From Marinobacter litoralis (GTDB taxonomy: Bacteria > Pseudomonadota > Gammaproteobacteria > Pseudomonadales > Oleiphilaceae): 64,000 nucleotides of DNA. The position numbers and the translations under genes are program-made. Numbering within the stretch: the stretch's first letter is position 1; each line of letters starts with the position of its first letter. Where the stretch lies: NCBI RefSeq assembly GCF_016427555.1, contig NZ_JAELVS010000001.1, forward strand, positions 1,302,001 through 1,366,000, in the 5' to 3' direction. The notes below the pieces were generated by a model. It did no database searches and was not told where the DNA came from. It saw only the letters and a list, made by a program, of their open reading frames with translations. Shown here one piece after another: positions 17,276 to 24,562 of this stretch.

Positions 17276-18040
17276 ATGGCTCAAACCAGTGCCATTATCA
17301 GTGAACTCAAGCGGCAATTAAGAGCGCACGGGCTGACGTATCAGGACGTGGCCAATGCACTGAGCTTGTCAGAAGCGAGCGTAAAGCGGCTGTTTTCGGA
17401 GAAGCAGTTTTCGCTGAAGCGGCTGGATCAGGTATGCACCCTGATGGGCATGGAAATCAGCGATTTGGTGCGCAAGCTGGCCCCCGAACCGAAAATGGAG
17501 CAGTTGAGCCTGGAGCAAGAGCAGGAACTGGTGTCGGATGTGCGCCTGTTGCTGGTGGCTGTCTGTGCGATGAACCGGTGGCAGTTTCGGGAGATTCATC
17601 AGGTTTACGATGTCTCGGAAACCGAGTTGATTGGCTATCTCGCCAAGCTGGATCGCATGGGGGTGCTGGAGCTGTTGCCCGGCAACCGGTTCAAGCTTTT
17701 GGTCAGCCATGACTTCGCCTGGCAGCCGGGCGGCCCTATCCAGAAGTTCTTTGAAGCCGAAGTGCAGCAGGATTTTCTGAAGTGTCGTTTTAATCACCCC
17801 GGCGAGTTGAGGCTGTTCGTGAGTGGCATGTTGTCCACCCAATCCAATGAAGCGGTTCAGCAGAAGCTCAAGCGGTTGGCTCTGGAGTTCCGTCACTGCC
17901 ACGAAGAGGATCTCTCTTTGCCGTTGGAGCACCGTTTTGGTGTGAGCTTGTTGATGGCCATGCGGCCCTGGGAGATTGACGCGTTCAATAGTGTTCGCCG
18001 GCCTGAAGCAGCGAAAGACTACCCACCCTATAGCCGTTGA
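17276..18040 (+). CDS. XRE-type helix-turn-helix transcriptional regulator
   Basis: A 254-residue protein. Residues about 8-60 form a Cro/CI-type HTH (LTYQDVANALSLSEASVKRLFSEKQFSLKRLDQVCTLMGM), followed by a long C-terminal region of unknown ligand. The GTG/ATG-rich frame upstream was trimmed to ATG 17276, which has GGAGG 7 nt upstream. The protein is probably cytoplasmic with a sensing or oligomerisation C-domain. It is divergent from the YiaAB-PspA pair with a 155-bp shared region, so it may control them; no operator was recognised. Confidence 0.8.
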   Translation: MAQTSAIISELKRQLRAHGLTYQDVANALSLSEASVKRLFSEKQFSLKRLDQVCTLMGMEISDLVRKLAPEPKMEQLSLEQEQELVSDVRLLLVAVCAMNRWQFREIHQVYDVSETELIGYLAKLDRMGVLELLPGNRFKLLVSHDFAWQPGGPIQKFFEAEVQQDFLKCRFNHPGELRLFVSGMLSTQSNEAVQQKLKRLALEFRHCHEEDLSLPLEHRFGVSLLMAMRPWEIDAFNSVRRPEAAKDYPPYSR

Positions 18041-18147
18041 GGACAAAAGCGGCCGGTATCCAGTGAGTGCTGAGGGGCCGTGGAACTTTTCTGATAGTAT
18101 CCCGACGCATTAACAATAAATACGTTTTGTCTGTTGGAGGCTTGTTT

Positions 18148-18945
18148 ATGGCGGCTCAAACCGTTTGGATTACCGGCGCTTCGTCGGGTATTGGGGAAGC
18201 ACTGGCGCTTCAGTACGCAAAAGACGGCGCTGGATTGGTGTTGTCGGCCCGTCGCGAAGACCAATTGAAGCGCGTAGCCGCCCGTTGCGTTGAAGCGGGC
18301 CTGCCCGAAGATAACATTCTGGTGCTGCCGCTGGATGTCACAGACTGGGCATCCCACGAAGCCTCCGCTCAAACGGTGGTGGATCGTTTTGGGGCGATTG
18401 ATCTGTTGGTGAATAACGCGGGCTTGTCGCAAGGTTCGTTGTGCGCTGAAACCGATATGTCGGTCTACCAAAAGCTGATGGATGTGGACGTAATGGGCCA
18501 GATCGCCCTGACCAAAGCGGTACTGCCACACATGCTGAAGCGCGGTAGGGGGCATCTGGCTGTCACGGCCAGTGTTGCGGGTAAAGTCGGTGTGCCCAAG
18601 ATGACCGGCTACTGTGCCGCTAAACATGCGATGGTAGGCTTTTTTGATGCACTGCGGGCGGAAGTGGAAACCAGCGGTTTGCACGTGTCTACCATTCTGC
18701 CGGGTTTTATCCGTACCGATATTGCGAAGAATTCCTTGTCTGCCGATGGTACGCCAATTGGCGAAACCGATGATGACGTAGCGTCAGGCATGGACGTGGA
18801 TGAGTGCGCGGCCGTTGTCTTCAAAGGCTTGAAAGCCCGCAAGCGTGAGATCCCGGTGGGCAAGGGCAAAGAAATGGCGGCGCTTTGGGTGAAGCGGCTG
18901 TCGCCTGAGCTGATTTTCCGCCTGACCCGACGCGCTAAACGTTAA
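18148..18945 (+). CDS. Classical short-chain dehydrogenase/reductase
   Basis: A 265-residue SDR. The nucleotide motif TGASSGIG is at 9-16, NNAG at about 89-92, catalytic Ser142, and the YxxxK motif Tyr155/Lys159 in YCAAKHA. All active-site residues are intact. ATG 18148 has GGAGG upstream. The protein resembles the DHRS7-like branch of SDRs acting on lipids or steroids, but the substrate is unknown. The next gene begins 20 bp later and may be co-transcribed. Confidence 0.9.
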   Translation: MAAQTVWITGASSGIGEALALQYAKDGAGLVLSARREDQLKRVAARCVEAGLPEDNILVLPLDVTDWASHEASAQTVVDRFGAIDLLVNNAGLSQGSLCAETDMSVYQKLMDVDVMGQIALTKAVLPHMLKRGRGHLAVTASVAGKVGVPKMTGYCAAKHAMVGFFDALRAEVETSGLHVSTILPGFIRTDIAKNSLSADGTPIGETDDDVASGMDVDECAAVVFKGLKARKREIPVGKGKEMAALWVKRLSPELIFRLTRRAKR

Positions 18946-18965
18946 TTGCTAAACGAGCTTTTCTG

Positions 18966-19343
18966 ATGAAATTTCCCATTGTTACGGTGACTCTGGTGAT
19001 GGCTGCGCTGGGGTATGTGTTCTGGAATCAGACGCAGCCCGACGCAGCTGACGTTGGGGCAGCCGATTTCGCCAACCTTGAAGCCAACCCCGTGGATCGC
19101 AGTGCGGTGGTGGACCTGGCCATTTCCCGCATTTCAGACTTGTGTGAAGAGGCCACGGCCAACGCCGACAGTTCTGAAGCTCAAGAGGAATGCGTTTCGC
19201 AGGCGGAGTCTCGGACCTCATCGTGCCGGCGCTTGGCGTACGACCAGTTCCCGGATAAGGTGCGTTCAGATGCGGTTTTCAGGGATATCACGATTACCAC
19301 CATGAATTGCCTGGTTCGCCAAACGGGTATCGTGCAACCTTGA
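18966..19343 (+). CDS. Small exported or membrane-anchored protein, unrecognised
   Basis: A 125-residue protein I do not recognise. Residues 1-20 form a hydrophobic N-terminal segment that could be an uncleaved anchor or signal peptide. The remainder is hydrophilic with four cysteines (CEEA, EECV, SCRR, NCLV), which could form two disulfides in the periplasm. It starts 20 bp after the SDR gene and shares its strand. No family assigned. Confidence 0.65.
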   Translation: MKFPIVTVTLVMAALGYVFWNQTQPDAADVGAADFANLEANPVDRSAVVDLAISRISDLCEEATANADSSEAQEECVSQAESRTSSCRRLAYDQFPDKVRSDAVFRDITITTMNCLVRQTGIVQP

Positions 19344-19441
19344 GTGGGTACCTCGGTATTCGTGGCGTTGCCGAAAATCGGCGCAACCTATACAGTTAAC
19401 AAACGCTCACTTAATAAAATGAATTTAATGAGGATACAGCG

Positions 19442-20140
19442 GTGACAGATCTCGTAACTTACGAACTGAACGATGGCATTGCCACGATTACTCTGAACAA
19501 TGGCAAGGCTAACGCCCTGAGCCACGACGTGTTTGAAGCGCTGAACGCCGCACTCGACCGTGCCGAAGAAGACAAGGCAATTGTTATCCTGACAGGCCAG
19601 CCCGGCATGTTCTCCGGCGGGTACGACCTGAAAGAAATGCAGAAAGGCATAGATGCAGCCATGGCTCTGGTGAAAGTGGGGTCCACGCTGACTCGTCGCC
19701 TGGCCGCCTTCCCGACACCGGTGATTGCTGCGTGTAATGGTCATGCAATTGCCAAAGGCGTCTTTGTGCTGTTGTCTGTGGATTACCGCATTGGTGTAGA
19801 AGGCAACTTTAAACTGGGCCTGAACGAAGTGGCGATCGGGATGACCATGCACCACGCGGGTATTGAGATCGCCCGCCACCGTATGCCTGCGCCTTATTTC
19901 TACCGCTCCGTGGTGAATGCAGAAATCTTCAACCCGGAAAGTGCGACCGCCGCCGGTATTCTGGATGAATTGGTTGCACCAGAGCAGCTGATGGAGCGTG
20001 CAAAAGCCGTTGCGTCTCAATACAAGCAGCTGAACATGCGCGCGCACAAGCAAACCAAACTTAAGGTGAAGGCCGAATATCTGGCCACACTGGATCGCGC
20101 CATTGAACAAGACGCAGATAAGTCTGATTTGATGGGATGA
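19442..20140 (+). CDS. Crotonase-family (enoyl-CoA hydratase/isomerase) protein
   Basis: A 232-residue crotonase-fold protein, somewhat shorter than typical enoyl-CoA hydratases (about 260). The oxyanion-hole segment MFSGGYDLKEM is present, as is the second segment around ACNGHAIAKGVFVLLSVDYRIG. The usual paired catalytic glutamates of hydratases are not obvious (NEVAIGMTMHHAG), so isomerase or thioesterase-type chemistry is possible. It starts with GTG, AGGA lying about 10 nt upstream. The gene is followed by a GC-rich hairpin. Confidence 0.88.
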   Translation: MTDLVTYELNDGIATITLNNGKANALSHDVFEALNAALDRAEEDKAIVILTGQPGMFSGGYDLKEMQKGIDAAMALVKVGSTLTRRLAAFPTPVIAACNGHAIAKGVFVLLSVDYRIGVEGNFKLGLNEVAIGMTMHHAGIEIARHRMPAPYFYRSVVNAEIFNPESATAAGILDELVAPEQLMERAKAVASQYKQLNMRAHKQTKLKVKAEYLATLDRAIEQDADKSDLMG

Positions 20141-20147
20141 TGTGTTC

Positions 20148-20172
20148 GGCGGCCGCTGATCGCGCGGCCGCC
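20148..20172 (+). terminator. GC-rich hairpin after the crotonase gene
   Basis: A perfect 9-bp stem (GGCGGCCGC / GCGGCCGCC, 7-nt loop) begins 8 bp after the stop. No T-run follows, so it is a weak or factor-assisted terminator candidate. Confidence 0.5.
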
Positions 20173-20180
20173 TGAATTAT

Positions 20181-20699
20181 CCTTGGTCAAATTACCGGCA
20201 TATTCCCCAAACCCGCTCGTACCAAGCCTTCCAGTCCTGTGTCCTTACCTTGCTAACACAGTTTTCCACAGACTTTGTGGGTAACTGCTTGTCGTTATCC
20301 CCAGCTATCCTGAAAAAACGCCCGATTTCGCTTGCTTTTAACAGTGAAAAACGGGTCGGTCGGTATTTTTATGATGCAGTATTCGGCTTGGTTAAATTAC
20401 CGACAAAATCCGCGAATCCGCTTGTAGAGCGGTTTTAGCCTATGTGTCCTTACCTTGCTAACACAGTTGTCCACAGAATTTGTGCGTAACTGGATAAGGT
20501 TATCCCCATGCTGGCCGGAAACCGAACATTTGCTGTGCATTACTTCAATGCGCAGCCTTTATTGTGTATTTTGTGTTGTTGATAGATACCTTGGTTAAAT
20601 TAGCGACAAAATCCGCAAACCCGCTCGCAGAGCGGTTTTAGCTTATATGTCCTTACCTTGCTAACACAGTTGTCCACAGTATTTGTGGGCAAATAACAG
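20181..20699 (+). repeat. Three-copy ~204-bp tandem repeat with DnaA-box-like motifs
   Basis: This stretch between the crotonase and thioesterase genes has no credible ORF. It holds three copies of a core at about 20181-20309, 20387-20515 and 20589-20699, at spacings of 205 and 203 bp. Shared blocks are CTTGGT(T/C)AAATTA, a CCGCT-AGCGG hairpin with TTTTA after it (degenerate in copy 1), an invariant GTCCTTACCTTGCTAACACA, and GTTnTCCACAGnnTTTGTG. Nine-mers close to the DnaA box occur at 20262 (TTTTCCACA), 20295 and 20500 (TTATCCCCA), 20467 and 20670 (TTGTCCACA). Copy 3 runs into the thioesterase ribosome site. Function unknown. Confidence 0.8.
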
Positions 20700-20714
20700 A
20701 AGGAACGCCTTTCA

Positions 20715-21212
20715 ATGACTGATAAACCGGCCAAGCCCGTTTCGGCTTCCGCCATTGAGAAGCATGTGTATAAAGTGTTTCCCAATGATATGAACTCACA
20801 CGACACGGTGTTCGGAGGCATGATCATGGCCAAGTGCGACCGTTTGGCGTTGGTTGTGGCTGAACGGCATTCTGCGCATGTGTGTGTGACGGCTGCGGTC
20901 GATTCTATCCACTTTCGTGCACCCGCAAGAGGTAAGGATACCCTGTTGTTCAGTTTGACCCTGAACCGCAGCTGGGGCTCTTCTATGGAGATTGGTGCCC
21001 GGGTAGAAGCGGAAAACAGCTACACCGGCGATGTTCGGCACATCCTGTCCGCGTTTTTCACCTTTGTGGCCGTTGATGAAGAGGGTAAGCCGGTAGATGT
21101 CCCGGAAGTGATTCCGGAAACGAGTGAGCAACGCCGGCGGTATGCCAATGCGGAAATTCGCAGGGCCGGGCGCCTGCAAACACGCGAGCAGCTGACCAAG
21201 GCGAATAGCTGA
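20715..21212 (+). CDS. Acyl-CoA thioesterase (hotdog fold, YciA/BACH-like)
   Basis: A 165-residue hotdog-fold thioesterase. The active-site helix region reads FPNDMNSHDTVFGGMIMAKCDRLA, in which the family's usual DxNxxG is changed to DMNSHD. The later segment DSIHFRAPARGKDTLLFSLTLNRSWGSSMEIGARVEAE is typical of the family. It should hydrolyse acyl-CoA thioesters to free acid and CoA in the cytoplasm. AGAAGGAA lies before the ATG. Its promoter must lie within or beyond the tandem-repeat block upstream. Confidence 0.88.
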   Translation: MTDKPAKPVSASAIEKHVYKVFPNDMNSHDTVFGGMIMAKCDRLALVVAERHSAHVCVTAAVDSIHFRAPARGKDTLLFSLTLNRSWGSSMEIGARVEAENSYTGDVRHILSAFFTFVAVDEEGKPVDVPEVIPETSEQRRRYANAEIRRAGRLQTREQLTKANS

Positions 21213-21284
21213 GGAAAGTCGCATATTTAGCCCAGTCGTGGTATATCACGGCCACGGTGATCAACTTATATTGGAATAGGTGAC

Positions 21285-21851
21285 ATGCCAAAAGCGAGTG
21301 AGATTAAAAAGAACCAAGCGGTTGAGTTTGATGGACGTGCGTTTTTCGTAAAAGACATCGAGCGTTCGGTGCCCCAGGGTCGTGCCGGTGGCAGCCTTTA
21401 CCGCATGCGTTTGTACGATGTGGTCACTGGCCAGAAGGTAGACGAAACCTTCAAAGATTCAGACATGCTGAACCTGGCGGATCTGGTTCGTCGTCCGGTT
21501 ATGTTTTCTTACTCAGATGGCGATGAGTACGTCTTCATGGACAACGAAGACTTTACTCAGTACATGCTGAACAAGAGTGCGATTGAAGACGAACTGCTGT
21601 TCATCACTGAGGAAACGCAGGGCGTGATGGCCATTCTGGTCAGTGATACCCCGGTGGCCCTGGATTTGCCGCCAACGGTTGAGCTGACGATTGAAGAAAC
21701 CGATCCTTCGGTAAAAGGCGGTTCAGCAACCGCGCGCACCAAGCCTGCTCACCTGACCACCGGTTTGGTTGTGCAAGTGCCAGAGCACATTTCCACAGGC
21801 GACCGTATCAAGGTCAACGTGGAAGAACGCAAATTCCTGAGCCGGGCCTGA
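21285..21851 (+). CDS. yeiP: Elongation-factor-P-like protein YeiP (EfpL)
   Basis: A 188-residue three-domain EF-P paralogue. It matches E. coli YeiP along its length: [17 protein letters not shown] at the start, [19 protein letters not shown] in the middle, and [36 protein letters not shown] at the end. The tip of domain I reads [13 protein letters not shown], with arginine where modified EF-P often has lysine, as in other YeiP proteins. The paralogue (recently renamed EfpL) helps ribosomes through difficult peptide bonds. Its own canonical efp is not in this window. Confidence 0.95.
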   Translation: MPKASEIKKNQAVEFDGRAFFVKDIERSVPQGRAGGSLYRMRLYDVVTGQKVDETFKDSDMLNLADLVRRPVMFSYSDGDEYVFMDNEDFTQYMLNKSAIEDELLFITEETQGVMAILVSDTPVALDLPPTVELTIEETDPSVKGGSATARTKPAHLTTGLVVQVPEHISTGDRIKVNVEERKFLSRA

Positions 21852-21870
21852 TACCGGTTTCTGACGATGG

Positions 21871-21897
21871 TAGAGAGGGGCAAGCAGCCCCTTTCTA
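21871..21897. terminator. Hairpin between convergent yeiP and methyltransferase-like genes
   Basis: An 11-bp stem with one G-U pair (TAGAGAGGGGC / GCCCCTTTCTA, 5-nt loop) lies 20 bp after the yeiP stop and overlaps the last codon of the convergent gene. No long T-run; probably a bidirectional terminator. Confidence 0.5.
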
Positions 21898-22662
21898 CAG
21901 TTCCATTACTTCCAGCTTTTTCCTCAGTTTTGCCCACCCTATCGGTAAGCGTTTTTCCAGTTCGGCGCACCGGGATGAGTCAATGGTGACCTTGCTGAAG
22001 CCTTGCTTGCTGCCGTAAATCACCCAGTTGTTGGTTTTGCTTCGAAACACCAAGAGCAATGGAAACTGTCGCCGGAGTTCTCTTACCAGATTGCCATGGG
22101 CGTCCGGCATTTTGTGGTAGTTCAGCGCGAGCCAGCCTGAATTGGTAAGTGCGCGGCTACACGCCTTGATGAAGCGTCTTTGCCCCTGGGCCGGGCTCAT
22201 CTTGTCGGCACTGTAAAGATCGGTCAGGATCATCTCTGTGCTGGCCTCTGGCAGGTTGTCCACAGCCAGCCGGGCATCTTGTATGGTCACCTTCAGGCGG
22301 TCGCTGTTCGGTAGAGCAAACCACTTGCGGGCAATCAGTTCCACCTTCTCCCGCAACTCGAATACCTGGATATCGCTCTTGGGTAGAAGCTTGTGCAGTC
22401 CGTGGGCGAGCACGCCGCCACCTAAGCCCAGAACCGTGATATGCCGTGGCTCATGAAAGGCCACGGGTAAGAGCATGGCGCGATTGTATTCATGCACCGG
22501 AACGTTTGGGGCGGCGCGCACGATTTTGCTTTGCTCAAACACCGAATCAAAACTGAGCACCCGGTGTTTGCGGTCGTCGATCACCAGAATGTTGCCGTAT
22601 TTATCCCGGTCCACGTGCACAATGTCGCCGGGAATGGCGACGGTGTTTGGCGGATTGCTCAT
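21895..22662 (-). CDS. Spermidine-synthase-like class I methyltransferase-fold protein
   Basis: A 255-residue protein with the Rossmann core of the polyamine-synthase group: VLGLGGGVLAHGL (about 77-89), acidic VFELREKVELIARKWF, and ILTDLYSADKMSP. It resembles stand-alone spermidine-synthase-like (SpeE-family) proteins without an N-terminal membrane domain. The substrate-binding residues of true spermidine synthase cannot be verified by eye, so polyamine synthesis is not asserted. Its ATG overlaps the stop of the transglycosylase (TGATG), so translation is coupled. Confidence 0.75.
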   Translation of the reverse strand: MSNPPNTVAIPGDIVHVDRDKYGNILVIDDRKHRVLSFDSVFEQSKIVRAAPNVPVHEYNRAMLLPVAFHEPRHITVLGLGGGVLAHGLHKLLPKSDIQVFELREKVELIARKWFALPNSDRLKVTIQDARLAVDNLPEASTEMILTDLYSADKMSPAQGQRRFIKACSRALTNSGWLALNYHKMPDAHGNLVRELRRQFPLLLVFRSKTNNWVIYGSKQGFSKVTIDSSRCAELEKRLPIGWAKLRKKLEVMEL

Positions 22663-23375
22663 CAGTTGGCTGCGTAGCGTTGATGCAGAATGCCCACCCG
22701 TTCTACGTAGGCTTTGGTTTCGGCATAGGGAGGAATGCCTTTGTAACGCCGAACCGCACCGGGGCCTGCGTTGTAGGCTGCGGTGGCAAGCCGCGTATCA
22801 CCCTTGAAGCGCGTGAGCATCTGAGACAGGTAGTTCACGCCACCTCGGATGTTTTCGGACGCGGCCATCGGATTTTTCACCCCCAATTCTTTTGCGGTGC
22901 CGGGCATCAGTTGCATCAAGCCTTGAGCGCCTACAGGGGAGAGCGCCTGTGGATTAAACGCGGATTCGGCATGAATCACGGCACGCACCAGTGCCGGGTC
23001 TACGCCATATTCTTTGGCAGCGGTTGCAATCTCGGTTTTGAATGGTCGAAGAAACAGTGGGGTTTTGCGCCAGTCCACTTTGGAATCCGGATCGCAGGCG
23101 TAGCAATGGAAACTGATCACGTCGAAATCTGAACTGGCCGGTCGTTGGCTGCTGTAGGCAATCACGCCGTGTTGGTCTTTGTAGCGGTAAACCGTTTCAT
23201 TTTTCGTAGAGGGCCGTGGCTGGCTTTTGCTTTTGACGTTGGTGAACTCCACGCGCCCGTCGGGGTGAACAACCCGTTTAATAGTATCAGCCAGAACGCT
23301 CGTGCTTGCGGCCCAAAACAGAAGGGCTGAAAGTGCGATGGCAGAGGTTGGGGGCGATATACGGCTAAACTTCAT
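22662..23375 (-). CDS. Lytic transglycosylase with DUF4124 domain
   Basis: A 237-residue exported murein lytic transglycosylase. A signal peptide ends near VLA/DT (residue 29). Residues about 30-85 form a DUF4124-type domain ([12 protein letters not shown] ... [17 protein letters not shown]). The C-terminal SLT domain has the catalytic glutamate at 137 (HAESAFNP), [12 protein letters not shown] and [20 protein letters not shown]. It cleaves the glycan strand to 1,6-anhydromuramic ends in the periplasm. ATG 23375 is chosen for the signal peptide, although its ribosome site is weak. It is coupled to the downstream spermidine-synthase-like gene. Confidence 0.88.
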   Translation of the reverse strand: MKFSRISPPTSAIALSALLFWAASTSVLADTIKRVVHPDGRVEFTNVKSKSQPRPSTKNETVYRYKDQHGVIAYSSQRPASSDFDVISFHCYACDPDSKVDWRKTPLFLRPFKTEIATAAKEYGVDPALVRAVIHAESAFNPQALSPVGAQGLMQLMPGTAKELGVKNPMAASENIRGGVNYLSQMLTRFKGDTRLATAAYNAGPGAVRRYKGIPPYAETKAYVERVGILHQRYAAN

Positions 23376-23533
23376 TTCATGACCGGAATGCAGAATCGAA
23401 GGCTTCAATGTACCGTTATTGCCAACGGAGATGTACCTTGAAGTGTAGGCTTTTTGTTTGTTTGTGAGAAATTTCGCTCGGCAGGGATTATTTCCGCTAT
23501 GCTGCAAGGGAGATACCTAACAAGGAGTTTCTT

Positions 23534-23773
23534 ATGCCTTTCTCGCCGGTTCATCTTGCCGAACTGAATCTGTTGTTGCAGTTTCCTTCCACCTCGACGC
23601 AGGAAGGCATCAAGGTGCACGCCAGTCAGGCGGCGCCTGAAACCGTTCGTGCGGCTGCGTCATTGTTTTCGAAGGGGCTGATCTCGCAGGAAGACGGTGG
23701 TTACCTAACGCCTATGGGGTGCGAGGCGGTTGAACTGACCCAGAAGCTGCAAACTATGCTGGCCAGCGACTGA
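23534..23773 (+). CDS. TIGR02647-family small protein
   Basis: A 79-residue cytoplasmic protein that fits the TIGR02647 family of Pseudomonas/Marinobacter-type bacteria: MPFSPVHLAELNLLLQF at the start, EGIKVHASQAAPETV, and KGLISQEDGGYLTPMGCEAVE. It may be a small winged-helix-like domain, but no function is known. AAGGAG precedes the ATG. It is divergent from the transglycosylase. Confidence 0.85.
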   Translation: MPFSPVHLAELNLLLQFPSTSTQEGIKVHASQAAPETVRAAASLFSKGLISQEDGGYLTPMGCEAVELTQKLQTMLASD

Positions 23774-23783
23774 ATAAACAGGC

Positions 23784-23807
23784 GTGGCCCTGATGAGTCA
23801 GGGCCAC
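23784..23807. terminator. Bidirectional hairpin terminator
   Basis: A perfect 10-bp stem (GTGGCCCTGA / TCAGGGCCAC) with a TGAG tetraloop lies between the convergent TIGR02647 and DUF1328 genes, 10 bp and 20 bp from their stops. T-runs are short on both sides. Confidence 0.6.
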
Positions 23808-23827
23808 CCTCAAAGCAGTTGAGTGCC

Positions 23828-24004
23828 CTAAGCCTTGGGTCCCTTCCCTTTGAGTACGTTCACCAGTACAGAGACAACGAGCAGTACCAGAAAGATAAAA
23901 AACAGAATTTTAGCGAAGCCTGCCGCTGTTCCGGCTATGCCGCCAAAACCCAATACCCCCGCAATGATCGCAACAACGAGACACACTAAAGCCCAATAGA
24001 GCAT
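23828..24004 (-). CDS. DUF1328 (YtjA-like) small membrane protein
   Basis: A 58-residue, very hydrophobic protein translated directly from the minus strand: [20 protein letters not shown] at the start, [18 protein letters not shown] in the middle, and a basic tail ending KGKGPKA. This is the classic DUF1328/YtjA pattern with two membrane helices around [17 protein letters not shown]. An AAAGGAGG ribosome site lies 7 nt upstream. The family is commonly stress- or osmotically induced in gammaproteobacteria; its function is unknown. Confidence 0.92.
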   Translation of the reverse strand: MLYWALVCLVVAIIAGVLGFGGIAGTAAGFAKILFFIFLVLLVVSVLVNVLKGKGPKA

Positions 24005-24109
24005 TTGTTTTCCTCCTTTTTTGCAATGCCTAGTAAACGTGGCACAACATGGGTGTTACTGCAATTTTGAGTGCGTTACGTTAAACGATGGTCATGGTGC
24101 GGTCAGCTT

Positions 24110-24562
24110 TCAGTCGGTTGATTCCAGCGGATACACCGACGGTGCCAAGGTGGGGGTGCAGCCGATCACCCCGCGAGCTTGTTTATGCGCATGCAGGTAC
24201 CAGCGCCGGCCGCCGCGAGAAAAGGTGTCCGCCCCGACTGGAAACGTTGCGGTTTCCACTGTGGCGGGGATGGGTCGGCCGTCGGCCAAACGGTAGACGC
24301 ATGCCGTTTCAATCGTTAAAGACTGGCCGACGGGTAAGGCAATGAACCCGTCATCCCGAACCGCTGGTTTGTTACCGTTGATCTCGGTGATTTTGAGACA
24401 GGGGCCGTAATGAATGCGGCTATTATCGCCTACGGGCTCTTCCAGGCAGTGTTGGGCGCTCAGGAGTACCGTGTTTTCCCCAATGTCAGGATCTACGCCT
24501 GGCAGGCTCTGGCAGGCGGTGAGATACACAGCAATCAGCAAAGGGGCTAACGTTCGAATCAT
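24110..24562 (-). CDS. Predicted outer-membrane or periplasmic lipoprotein
   Basis: A 150-residue protein with a lipoprotein signal peptide: hydrophobic residues 5-16 and the lipobox LTAC with Cys17, followed by Gln-Ser, which favours outer-membrane sorting. The rest is a beta-rich domain with several cysteines (HCLEE, GPCLKI, TACVY, IGCTP) that I cannot assign. It overlaps the stop of the L,D-transpeptidase by 4 nt, so it is the second gene of that operon and may act in cell-wall biology. Confidence 0.75.
   Translation of the reverse strand: MIRTLAPLLIAVYLTACQSLPGVDPDIGENTVLLSAQHCLEEPVGDNSRIHYGPCLKITEINGNKPAVRDDGFIALPVGQSLTIETACVYRLADGRPIPATVETATFPVGADTFSRGGRRWYLHAHKQARGVIGCTPTLAPSVYPLESTD

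Noticed and set aside
20250-20438. 62-codon plus-strand ORF inside the tandem-repeat block
   Set aside because: It lies inside repeat copies, has no ribosome site or recognisable domain, and its codons follow the repeat sequence.
24021-24345. Plus-strand ORFs overlapping the lipoprotein gene
   Set aside because: They have no ribosome site or protein features and are shadows of the minus-strand lipoprotein with its lipobox and operon overlap.
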